A DNA stretch of 64,000 nt from Brachypterus glaber (lineage: Eukaryota > Arthropoda > Insecta > Coleoptera > Kateretidae). The stretch's first letter is position 1. Each line of letters opens with the position of its first letter. The stretch spans positions 7,914,191 through 7,978,190 of the forward strand of contig OY294054.1 in NCBI GenBank assembly GCA_958510825.1, in the 5' to 3' direction. The translations under genes were made by a program, and so were the position numbers. Below, piece by piece: positions 54,316 to 64,000 of the stretch. Under the pieces are notes generated by a model, which had not been told where the DNA came from, did no database searches, and saw only the letters and a list, made by a program, of their open reading frames with translations.

Positions 54316-54800
54316 CTAATAAAAATGTCTCGTTACACGTGTTTGTAACTTAGTTCGGAACGATCTCGTTATAAAACAGTTTCTACGTAGCCACGTAATT
54401 GTGTGGTAGTTATTGGTTACTGCTACATGTGCACAGATATTTGTGGAGCAAACATGCAAAAACCGATAAATGCATGTTATCCAATTTTGAGATATTAGCA
54501 GAAAACTTGTACAGCGTAATCCCAAAAAAACTAAAAAAATCCTAAAACTAGCTAAAACTGTTTATGGGTCATATAATATAATGCCTAACTTTGGATATTA
54601 TAACTTTGATATACTTATAATGATCAAAATTTGCGTTACTTAATACTTGAACGTTCCCTTTCCTTCTTTGTTAATCATGTTGGATTGAAAACAAACTAAA
54701 TAACACAAAAAATATTATCCGTGCATTTAACACAACAAAAACATTCTAGGAAAAAAATCTCAATGATAAAGAATAAAACTCTTTTTTAGAAAAAATTAAT
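54316..54800. repeat. Left member of an inverted repeat pair
   Basis: 54330-54445 pairs with about 57795-57920, 54505-54600 with about 57700-57790, and 54665-54775 with about 56715-56835. Shared strings include CCACACAATTACGTGGCTAC-like sequence and GTCATATAATATAATGCCTA. A GGGAACGTTC MITE end lies at 54631-54659. ATGCAAAAACCGATAAATGC (54455) is inverted at 54965-54990. Confidence 0.7.
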
Positions 54801-56690
54801 ATGGAAGCCTGTTCCTCTTCAGTCAGTTGAAATGTGTATTTGATTAAATTAGTCACTTTAGTATACCATTTTAAAGGGGATTTTTCTTGTACATGATGCG
54901 CTATATCAAGAAAGCTTTACAAAATTAGAAAGAATCGATACCTAGGTCAAAATATGCATAAAGTGGATTTATCGGTTTTTGCATGTTTGCTCCACATTTG
55001 TCGAAATAGTTTATCTTTTTTGTGGACTTGTGGAAAATATTAACTATTATGCACATCATCCATTTCGTTTTGGAAGTAAAACAATCTTCTGGTATGAAGA
55101 TAGTAAAAACGGATTTTTTTTAGTGAATCTTAATAATAATAATTTTAAAAAACTAATGGGCCAAGAAAATTATGTAGTTTTATTGTTTAAATAAATGATA
55201 TAATTGAAAAGTATTTTGAGGTTAGGGACGCAAAATTAAATATTGTTTAGTAAAATGTGTTATAATGTATTTGTTATCATTTGGGAATAAAACATTGGCC
55301 ACTATTTACTTACTTGGTAGTAAAATTATGCTTAATTAAATATTTTTCCAATACTGCGTACTTATTACTCATTAAAATAAAATATGGCGATTAAATTAAA
55401 ACCATTATGTATTTTTAATGGGTAGCTATAACTTTAAAAACATAGTTGTTACCTATATTATAACAAATAGGAATGGTTACTATAATAATGATGATAATAA
55501 TAATAATACATTTATTGAACCACTAAAAAGATTTAAAATAGAAAAAAAAATACAATTTTATGTAAGTTCAAAGGACCAGATTAAGATTTGCATCTCATTC
55601 TTCCTCTGGCCCCAAAATAGAGATGACAATTTTGTAAAGGGACCATTAAACTAAAAAAATAATAAAAATATTTAAGGTACTAACATATCAATACATTATA
55701 AGAACATATGCTGCTAAAAAGAAAAATAAAGTTAGTTATTTTGTTCGCACAAAAGCATATTTTTTATTAGATATTTGGCTCTTAAGGGGGAACTATGTTT
55801 TATGTATAACGGTAAATTATTATATAAATGATAAATGTCAAATGTAAATGACTTCTTAAAAAACTCTGAGTATGAGTATGAGTAGGATTATGGTAAATTT
55901 TTATGGCCGCAGCAACGTACCTTTTGGAACATTTTAGTAATATAACCCCGGTGGTCATTGTATTGAGTAATTACGTAGTTAAGGCAACTTTATTATTCCT
56001 ATTGAGTAAAAAAGGATAAAAGTAATATTCTTGGTAGAATTTACTATTCTGTTAGCAATAAAAATATATTTAATTGTGTTTAACACCATAAAGTTATGTA
56101 ATAAGTGATATCTAATAATAACAACTCAATCAATGGTAGCGGTTCCAGTTATTTAGGTAAAATTCACAAATAATGCTAGTTGAACATTGGAAATGAAAAT
56201 ATATTTTTTTCTATAAAAAATAAAAACAATACTTTTCCGAAAAAGATTCCCTTAACGCAGAAATTTCTGTAGAGATTTATGAGATATTCGATTAAGAGGT
56301 TTCTGAGATTTTTATTGAGATTTTCAGATTTATTTAGGGTTTTCGAAAAGACTTCTTAAAGATTCGTATACGGATTTTGCGTTCAATGAAAACAACAAAA
56401 CTAATCAAAAGTCTTCAAATAATCAAATGATAAGTTTTGCTAGCAAACTGCTGAACGGCTAATATCTGTCACTTGTCACAACCACCATTTCAGGTTAGAA
56501 ATACCCACAAAAAGTAGTATCCCGCGCTTGATGAGGAATGATGGCAGCGACATCTAATCTAATCATAACGTTCAGTAGTGATTTTACAGCTTTCGATGAG
56601 TTTTGCTGTTTCCATAAGTACTTATGTGTTTAATTCAGATATTAAATAATTTTATAAAATAGTTTTCTTTTTTGTCATAAAAAAATGTGG
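54801..56690. other. AT-rich DNA, no gene seen
   Basis: AAT/GAT microsatellite-like run at 55482-55508; GAGTATGAGTATGAGTAGG near 55867. No convincing ORF. Confidence 0.5.
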
Positions 56691-57871
56691 TAAGATTTAA
56701 TTTTTCTAATAAAGATTTTCTGGGTTTTATTCTTTTTCATTAAGATTTTTTCCTAGAATGCTTTTGTTTTGTTAAATGCACCGATAATAAAAATATTTTT
56801 TTTTTGTGTAATTTAGTTTGTTTTCAATCCAACACTATTAAAAAAACAAGCGGTAAAGATATGTAATGCTACGCATTCCATTATATATTATTCACAGTAT
56901 ATTGCATTTTCCCAAATATAAAAAAAATAAAAAATAAGATCTTTTTTTGAAAAACGATCACTTAACACGTTCGCGACGAAGGTGTTTTCGGTAAAACTCA
57001 ACTCAAATACAATTGTTTTTATTTTATTAACATCGTTTATAATCCATATTTTTGGCCGAATGCGAAAACCCTGGTACACCGATGTATGTACATTATATGT
57101 ATAGTCCAAAAAGTCCAATTAAATCCAATATCGTAAATATAACTGAAAGCTAAAAGCAGAGGATTTAAAGGCGTATAGAAACTGAATTAAACCGTGTACC
57201 ACCGGTGGCGCACGTCGTCTCGAACAAACGAATTTTTTTTTCAATTTTTTTTATTTTCTTCTTAAAAAAAAATTATTTTTTTTTTTTTTAAATGATAGTT
57301 TTTATTTTTTAAAAAAGTTTAACCCACCATAACTTTTTTGTTTTTGGGGTGATTACTTTGAAAAACAATAGGGATCTTCCCCTCATAGAACGTGACATCG
57401 GACAGACGAACGGACGGACGGACGGACGGACAGAGATACATTTTCAGAGTTTCTTATTTTTTCATGAAACACAATTGTATCCAAGAATTTTTTGACGATT
57501 TTGGGAAATTCAAAACTACCGTATAATATTATTCTAGCGCAGGCGCTATGAAGAATATAATAAGGTAAGTGACTGGTGTGGTAGCATAATCTGCTACTTG
57601 ACTTCACTTAGAATCAGAAATTCAGGCAAAAACCGGTAAACGAGCAGAAAAATTTCTGATTTCATGCAAAAACCGATAAATAAAAAAATAAAAAATAAAA
57701 AAAGATGATAAAAGTTATAATATCGAAAGTTAGGCATCATATTATATGACCCATGAACAGTTTTCGTCAGTTATAGGATTTTTTAACTTTTTTTGGGAAA
57801 ACGTTGTACAAGTTTTGTGCTCCACAAATGTCTGTGCACATGTAGCAGTAACCAATAACTGCCACACAATT
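56691..57871. repeat. Right member of the inverted repeat pair plus foldback-core fragment
   Basis: Inverse of 54316-54800 in blocks. Between them, 57230-57500 matches (inverted) the core of the foldback at 24224-26020, including ACTTTGAAAAACAATAGGGA and a GGAC microsatellite (57405-57430). Confidence 0.65.
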
Positions 57872-58055
57872 AAGTGGCTACGTAGTAACTGTTTTGTAAT
57901 GAGATCGTTCCGAACTAAGTTACAAACAGGTAGCAAGATTGTAATTGTTACCCGTATATTTTTAAGTGGCTACGTAGTAACTGTTTTGTAATGAGATCGT
58001 TCCGAACTAAGTTACAAACAGGTAGCAAGATTGTAATTGTTACCCGTATATTTTT
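57872..58055. repeat. Perfect 92-bp tandem duplication
   Basis: AAGTGGCTACGTAGTAACTG starts at 57872 and again at 57964; both run identically to CCCGTATATTTTT. Confidence 0.9.
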
Positions 58056-58620
58056 CCTCATTTAGGTAGTATCTACGTAATTACTACGTATCTATAGCGT
58101 TCCTGTAACTAGTCGCCGCTACTTAATTTGTTTCAATTGAGGTAAGGATAACGTAGCGGCAACCAAAAATGTTAGTTGGTTGAATTCACTGAGAATTTGT
58201 TACCATAGTAAATACTGAACGTTTTTGCATATATGGAACCCCACGAAAGTTTAGCAAACATTCACTGGTTGTTACAGTTACCAGAACTATAACAACGTTA
58301 AATATTACTGTAACAACCAGTTAATGTTTACTAAACTTTCGTGCATAGAAAAAACGGATTCCTTGAACCAAGGACACGTGTCTTTGTTGAATGAAGAGCA
58401 CGGTTTTTTTTAATAAAAATCCGCGCTCTTTATTCAAGGACATTGACTTTGGTTCAAGAAAATGCCAGCCTTGAAACAAGAGAATATGGCTTTGAACATA
58501 TCCAAGGACACGTGTCCTTGGTTCAAGGAATCCGTTTTTTCTATGTGGGGTTCCATATATGCAAAAACGTATAGTATTTACTACGGTAACTAATTCTCAG
58601 TATTAATTAGTTTAAATTGT
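58056..58620 (-). repeat. Long palindromic repeat, copy 2, carrying an insertion
   Basis: Inverse of 48640-49060. Interrupted at 58344-58545 by a MITE and bordered at 58628 by another. Confidence 0.85.
58344..58545. mobile_element. 202-bp MITE with 39-bp inverted ends
   Basis: CATAGAAAAAACGGATTCCT at the left and its inverse at the right, nearly perfect for about 39 bases (through GACACGTGTC). Copy 1 of the host repeat reads CTTTCGTGGGGTTCC without it, so the boundaries are exact, with TG on each side (58342-58343, 58546-58547). Confidence 0.85.
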
Positions 58621-58627
58621 TTGTCTT

Positions 58628-58757
58628 CACAGCCTCGTATAACAAGCACAGTACATAAGAATGCGATGCCGTGATTGGCTTAGAAGATACATGACGGCAC
58701 ATCAAGCTAATCACGGCATCGTATTCTTATGTAGTATCCGTGTTAGTGAGGCTGTGG
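58628..58757. mobile_element. 130-bp hairpin MITE, CACAGCCTCG ends
   Basis: CACAGCCTCGTATAAC and CATAAGAATGCGATGCCGTG are inverted at ATCACGGCATCGTATTCTTA and GTGAGGCTGTG. Almost the whole element pairs. Confidence 0.8.
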
Positions 58758-58944
58758 ATATGCCCTCACCATGGAGTGATGCATAAGAGTTGAAGTACCT
58801 AGGTACTTTAGCGCCGCTGTTACATCTCAAAAAAGAAAACTTGATTTTATAAAATTATTTAATATCTGAATTACACACATAAGTACTTATATTCCCTTAA
58901 GCATACTTTAATTTGATAAAACTTGTATCATACACTGATAAAAA

Positions 58945-59212
58945 TATATGTAAGAATATTGCCAACTTTATGTGAGTTTTCCAGAACAATTTCTGTATAA
59001 TTTCAAAAAAAGTTATGTGAAATAAAATTTTACGGAACATATTCTGTAAATATTTATGTAAAATAAAATTTTACAGAACATATTCTGTAAAAATTTATGT
59101 GAAATAAAAGTTTACCGAACATATTCTGTAAAAATTTGTGTAAAATAAAATTTTGCAGAACATATTCTGTAGAAATCACATAACTTAATGCTGGAAATAT
59201 TCTTACCTACGT
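58945..59212. mobile_element. MITE with a 41-bp minisatellite core
   Basis: Ends GTAAGAATATTGCCA and, inverted, GTAAGAATATTTCCA. The core has four 41-bp units starting 59013, 59054, 59095 and 59136 (TTATGTGAAATAAAATTTTA, GAACATATTCTGTAAAAAT). Related ATGTGAAA/TTTTACATAAC sequence lies at 62130-62240. Confidence 0.8.
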
Positions 59213-59250
59213 TATGTTCTCAAAGCTCACCAAAAATTACATACTATATT

Positions 59251-59253
59251 ATG

Positions 59254-59311
<58 letters not shown>

Positions 59312-59313
59312 TT
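59251..59313. repeat. (TAGA)n microsatellite, retroelement tail
   Basis: About 15 TAGA units. Read on the minus strand it is a (TATC)n run directly following the 3' end of the element at 59314-62128, so it may be that element's tail. Confidence 0.9.
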
Positions 59314-59693
59314 TATTGATCTAGTTTATATATTGATATAAAATAGGAATGATCAATTAGAACAAAAATAGGTTTGCACCTAAGCATAATGCTTGTTTGT
59401 GCAATTCCAGAAGTGTCCCAATTTACCCTATACAGCATGGTAATACCAGAAATTTAAACTTTAAAGAGCGCGTTCACAAGAGAGAGAAAAGTTAACAATA
59501 TAATTAAAGTAATACAAAGTAAAGTAAAAACAAAAAAAAAGAATACTTATAAATAAAAAAAAGCAACCTGGAGACACCGAGAAAGGAGTAATGAAAGGAG
59601 TAATGAAAGGAGTAATGAAAGTTTTTAGATATTTAATAATACATAAGGTAATTTACTAATTTACGAAAACTGTAAGGAAGGATATTATAGCTC

Positions 59694-61028
59694 TTAAATA
59701 TAAGTGGAAAGAGGTAAGAATTTGTAAAATTTATTATAATTATTTTGAATAAAAGTTTTGATTTCTTTTTTAAATGGTTTAACTTTTTTTAACTCTACTA
59801 AATGTGAAGGCAATAAATTGAAGAATTTAGGTCCAAAATACAGAAAACTTCTTTGTGTGTTTGTTTTTTTAAATAGAGGTACTGTAAGTGAGTTTGCATT
59901 GGTAGATCTCGTTATGAAAGCTGCTTTCTTTTGAAAATCATTATTTTTAAATATCCGAATTAGGCACTGAAAAACATACATTTCCTGAACTGTCATAATA
60001 TTGGCTTCTTTTATCAATAAATCAGTGGCATATCTCCTTTTTTTCTTTAAAATGACCTTTAAAATGCTTCTTTGAACTATATTTAGACATTCCATTGTAC
60101 TGACATAGCAACCACCCCACACTGTGATACAGTATCTTATGATAGACTCAGCTAAGGCACTGTACAAAATAAACATGTTTTTCTTATCTAATATATCTCT
60201 CAGATGGAAAAACTTTGGTATTAAGATCCTCAAACGATTAGCTAGTGATGCAATGTGCCCCCTCCACTTCAAATGTTGGTAAACCAGAATACCCAGATAC
60301 TTAATACACTCTGTCTTGTCTATAGTTTCGAAAGAACAAGATAAATAATCCGTACATGTATCATGGTGAATTCTGATCCTTTCAATATTTGGTTGATCAG
60401 CAGTTGTAATGGAGAAGGCAACAAATTTTGTTTTTGTTAGGTTTAAACTAAGTAAGATGATATCTAGCCATCGTTTAAGGATCTGCATACCAATTTCAGC
60501 CTTTTTGTAGGCTTCATCCCAGGAGTCAGCCTCGAACAGAACTACAGTATCATCAGCGTATGAAATTACAAGACCGTGTATTTTAAACTTTCCTAATGAG
60601 TTTATATAAAGTAAAAACAAAATAGGACCTAAAACCGTACCCTGCGTTACGCCCATGGTAACTAGTAAGGGATCACTTATACAATTATTTATTTTCACAA
60701 CTTGTAGTCTGTTTGTAAGATAACTCCTGAAAATACTTAAAACTTTTCCGCGAATACCCAGTTTTTCCATCCTTGATTACTTCCAGTTGTGATTAACAGT
60801 GTCAAATGCCTTACCTAAGTCTAAAAACACTGTAAAAACTTTTTTACCAGCATCTACATTTAAAATTTTTTGTTTGATAAGAAAATCCATAAGGCGATGT
60901 TTAAGGCAAGACTCAAAAATTTTTGCAAAATTGTTTATTAAAGTAATTGGCCTATAGTTTGTTAATTCTTTTTTACTTCCCGATTTAAAGATAGGTATTG
61001 TTATGGATTCTTTAAAAAGCAAAGCCAA
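59694..61028 (-). pseudogene. Reverse transcriptase of the 59314 element
   Basis: 61028-60777 gives ITIPIFKSGSKKELTNYRPI and FLDLGKAFDTVNH; the part that should carry the QYGF-type block between them is deleted. After a stop the frame 60770-59694 is open for 358 codons: GVTQGTVLGPILFLLYINSL, ISYADDTVVLFEADSWDEAY with intact YADD (about residue 72), KCIKYLGI-like block, thumb, and FGPKFFNLLP near the C-terminus. The deletion and stop make it non-functional; the catalytic core is preserved. Confidence 0.85.
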
Positions 61029-61054
61029 ATTTATAATATGTAGTAAAGGTTTTA

Positions 61055-62125
61055 TTAGATATATATGAATTTTTTTAATAAAATATTTGTTATTTGATCT
61101 GGACCCGGGGAAGCATTATTTTTTAAATTCGAAATAATTAATATTAATTCGTTCTCAGTTATCGGAGATAGAAACATAGATTCTTGTTCACTTATTTTAC
61201 ATTCTTTCCTGTTAAATATTTTTTTAATTTTACTTGACATTTTCTGACCAATATTTGCAAGAAACTTATTAAACGAGTTCGCCTTATCACTATCCGTTAA
61301 TTGTTTATTTATTTTGTTATATAAGGGATCCTCTATATTATATTTTTCTTTTTTTTTTTATTTTTATAGTGCTTGGTACTTCGTTCATAACCTGCCAATT
61401 TTTTTTATAATTTTTACCTGCAACAATAATGTTGTTTCTGTAATACTCGTTTTTTGTTGATTTAATTAGAGAATTTAGTTTATTTCTGTATATTTTGTAT
61501 TCTACGAATTTAGTTTCAGTGTAGTTATTATTTAATTGTTTTTTTAACATATTCCTGTGTCTTATTAAATTTATAAGACCCTGAGAGATCCAGGGTTTTA
61601 GTTTCCGAAATTTGTTTTTAATAATTTTATTTGTTGTGAAATTTTCAATGCAATTTTGAATTTTTTTAATAAATATAGAACATCCCTTATCAGTATTAAC
61701 TTCTTGAATTACGTCATCCCAACTTTCATTTTTTAATACCTCAATAATTTTGTTTATTTGCGGAATTTTCGATTTTAGGTAATTTAACTGGCAAAAAAGT
61801 TGAGTAATGATCAGATAGTCTTGTTTTAATGACATAGGAATCAATTTTTAAGTTATCTCGTTTGCTATTTACAAATATATGGTCCATTGTAGATGATTTT
61901 TCATTATACTAAACTCTTGTAAATGTATTTATGTAAGACACATAACCAAGTTCATTTAACATGCAAAGATATTTTTGTACACTATACTGTCAGTGTTCTT
62001 TTTTTCTAAATGAATATTTATATCTCCAATGAAGACTTCAATTTCTTGCCTATTAAGATTTGTAAAGTAATTTGTAAGCTACTTGACATATTTAATTTCG
62101 TTAATAGAAGGTGGTCGGTATGTGA
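61055..62125 (-). pseudogene. Endonuclease C-terminus and linker of the 59314 element, broken
   Basis: YRPPSINEIKY (about 62100) and VFIGDINIHLEKK (about 62020) are nuclease strands with the catalytic GDxN-type Asp/Asn; LSDHYS (about 61810, across a frame change) is the terminal Asp-His. Open frames 61844-61338 and 61240-61055 then give the linker, including LKPWISQGLINLIRHRN and NASPGPDQI, the entry to the RT fingers. Several stops and frameshifts occur. Confidence 0.75.
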
Positions 62126-62129
62126 ATAT

Positions 62130-62260
62130 ACATATTATGTGAAACTTAAAAGTTACATAATAAGTTATGTGGAAATACATTATATATTATGAAAATTTTA
62201 AAAATATAGAATAAGTTATGTGAAATTTTACATAACCTTTGTTGGGCTTGTGTAATTTTT
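62130..62260. repeat. Fragment of the ATGTGAAA/TTTTACATAA MITE family
   Basis: ATTATGTGAAACTTAAAAGT, AAGTTATGTGGAAATAC and GTTATGTGAAATTTTACATA resemble the 41-bp units at 59013. It abuts the truncated 5' end of the element at 62128. Confidence 0.55.
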
Positions 62261-62607
62261 ATCTGCTTACAGCAAGTAAGCAAAAGTTTTAAGGAGCGAT
62301 TAATTTTTAATTTAATATTAATATTTAAATAGGATTGCTGCAATTCTTGATTTTAAATTACTTAATAAAACTTATAAAAAGCTCCTTTGAAGGTTGGGAA
62401 CCGCCGATCCAATATTGCACAAAAAGCTTTCCCATTTTCACTTTTATTTCTTCACCTAAGACTTTTTTTTATATGAGAATCAGTTTTAGCTACCTCAAAA
62501 ACCCCTATATGCCAATTTTAACGAAAATATTGTAAACATTAAAAAATGATTGGTCCTTATCAGATTAAATTTAACCAACCTCAAAAACCATAAACTGTAA
62601 AAGTTTT
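62261..62607 (-). repeat. AT-rich DNA ending in a GC-block repeat unit
   Basis: 62480-62600 has CAGTTTTAGCTACCTCAAAA, CCCCTATATGCCAATTTTAA and AAAATATTGTAAACATT, a reverse unit of the dispersed repeat. No gene. Confidence 0.65.
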
Positions 62608-63700
62608 ACTTAATTTTTGGCTAAAGCCTTTGACACGGTGGACCATAAAATTTTGTTAAAACGATTACAAAAACTAGGTATTAGAGGATTAGCCTTGTCT
62701 ATTTTTAAAAACTACTTAATGGGAAGGGTCCAGCGTGTCAAAATAAATGATATTTTAAGTGACCCACTTGCTGTTACTAGGGGCGTGGCAGTAATGGGTC
62801 CTATATTATTCTTGATTTATATTAACTCAATATATAATATAATACATTTTCCGGGTGATATCTTTTCGTATGCTGACGATACAGCCTTAGTTTTTATAGG
62901 AGATTCATGGGACGATGTGTACAGAAATGCAGAAATTGGTTTGAGGTTGATAAAGCTCTGGCTTGATGTGAGCCTTCTCAGTTTAAACGTTAATAAAACA
63001 AAATTATTAACATTTTCTGCAACCTCAGTTGATCAACCTAGGAAAAATACTTTAAAAATTCATAAATTTAACTGCAATACTTTCCAGTGTAACTGTTCAG
63101 ATATTCAACGTTCTACTTTTATCAAATATTTGGGTATTATAGTTGACCAACATTTAAAATGGACTGATCATATAACGTTTTTAAATGGAAGACTGAGAAG
63201 GCTCATATACAAGTTTTATCAGCTTCGTGATATTCTTGGTTGGGATCTAAAGCTTGTTGTTTATAAAGCATTAGTTGAGTCGATAATTAGATATTGTATT
63301 TGTATTTGGGGTGGACTTTATGAAAATAATCTTCATGGCCTTGAGGTTACCCAAAACTTTTTACTAAAAATATTATTTAACAAACAAAGAAGATTTTCAA
63401 CCGATCAATTATATCAGTTATATGTGTATCAGATTATTCTTTGGTCTCATAAAAATCAGTTATCTATTCAACATAAACATGCAACCAGATTTTTAAGTAA
63501 TAACTGCTTACAAATACCACAATTTATTAAAGCACATACTCAAAGGTCAATTTTTTATCTAGGACCCAAATTTTTTAACTTGATTCCAGTAAACATTAGA
63601 TCTCTAAGGGGAAATAGATTTAAAAATGAGCTTAAATCATATATTGTAAACAATAACCATCTCATAAATGCCATTTTTTAATTGTATAATAAACGTTATC
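62608..63700 (+). mobile_element. CR1/Jockey-like non-LTR retrotransposon, severely 5' truncated
   Basis: Plus-strand relative of the element at 59314-62128, starting inside the RT palm and ending with a 3' UTR that leads into CT repeats. The two lie head to head with about 480 bases between. Confidence 0.85.
62617..63681 (+). pseudogene. Reverse transcriptase C-terminal part
   Basis: An open frame of 354 codons from KAFDTVDHKILL (first catalytic block) through ISYADD-type FSYADDTALVFIGDSWDD (intact YADD, about residue 90), FIKYLGIIVDQHLKW (about 170), and YLGPKFFNLIP near the end. The block that reads GVTQGTVLGPILF in the neighbour reads GVAVMGPILF here: four residues including the conserved Gln-Gly are lost in frame. 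Fingers and endonuclease are missing, so it is dead although uninterrupted. Confidence 0.85.
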
Positions 63701-63714
63701 GCTATTTCTCACTT

Positions 63715-63718
63715 ATCT

Positions 63719-63766
<48 letters not shown>

Positions 63767-63830
63767 TTTTTTTCTCCCTCTTTTTCTCTGTCTCTCTCAT
63801 CTCTCTCACATTCACACGCGCATCACATCA
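63715..63830. repeat. (CT)n-rich microsatellite
   Basis: CTCTCTCT run (63722-63768) grading into TTTTTCTC and CACA/CATCACA sequence; possible tail of the retroelement. Confidence 0.9.
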
Positions 63831-64000
63831 CACACTATCCAGTTCGTTCTGTACAGTTTTTTATATTTTATATACTTGCTAACCATACCACACAAGTTTT
63901 TATAATTAAAATACTCTGATGTTTTATAATTAAATTATAAATTGATTTTTATTAAGTATGTTATCCGCACACAAACGAAAGTTTAGGTGGGTATAGGTTG
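63831..64000. other. AT-rich edge of window, nothing seen
   Basis: No ORF or repeat recognised. Confidence 0.5.

Larger units (their letters stand above)
59314..62128 (-). mobile_element. CR1/Jockey-like non-LTR retrotransposon, 5' truncated
   Basis: Minus-strand element with endonuclease remnants (62125-61800), linker, RT, a short 3' UTR and a TATC tail. Same family as the plus-strand fragment at 62608-63700. Confidence 0.85.

Noticed and set aside
48640..58620. A Maverick/Polinton-like giant element with long inverted ends
   Set aside because: No polymerase, integrase, ATPase or capsid ORF lies between the inverted blocks.

Overview
The window reads as a repeat-choked, AT-rich arthropod (almost certainly insect) nuclear genome segment. 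The evidence is one conserved developmental transcription-factor gene of the basonuclin/disconnected family, surrounded by typical insect mobile elements (LOA/I-type and Jockey/CR1-like non-LTR retrotransposons, 17.6-type gypsy, a Penelope-like element, Tc1/mariner-like and hAT-like DNA elements, many MITEs). I cannot name the species; a beetle is plausible but unproven. Two 200-base N runs (9865-10064 and 46065-46264) are assembly gaps.

The only convincing host gene is on the minus strand at 34228-37545. It is a 1105-codon terminal exon with three paired C2H2 zinc-finger modules and a basonuclin-type LQQFLRFGET block at its start. Its upstream exons are not visible, so the AT-rich, MITE-filled DNA from 37546 toward the right edge may be its intron and 5' flank. 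Its presumed 3' UTR carries a perfect 75-bp tandem duplication that doubles a minus-strand AATAAA.

Layout: 1-2903, LOA/I-type copy A (minus, broken). 2904-5650, two tandem-repeat families, one split by a dead non-LTR reverse transcriptase fragment. 6055-7947, gypsy leader and gag remnant. 7948-9864, Penelope-like element (RT plus GIY-YIG) running into a gap. 10119-11719, LOA/I-type copy C with an intact ORF1. 11721-16214, a 9-bp minisatellite split by a gag-only LTR retrotransposon (two ~1.1-kb LTRs, CCGG target duplication). 16215-23513, LOA/I-type copy B split by a 4.5-kb Tc1/mariner-like element that itself holds a TA-flanked MITE and a 159-bp hAT-like MITE. 23570-27590, foldback elements and a non-LTR RT. 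27592-32700, MITEs, a tRNA-like unit, a 1.1-kb hAT-like element, a strong hairpin and T-rich duplications. 34228-37545, the disco/basonuclin exon. 37546-59206, gene-free DNA with many inverted-repeat elements. 59310-63700, two oppositely oriented fragments of related CR1/Jockey-like elements.

Apart from the zinc-finger gene nothing here works as a pathway. The value of the window is its stratigraphy: nested insertions with readable target duplications and empty sites give the relative order of events and allow exact boundaries for several small elements. I did not find a convincing new multi-gene system.
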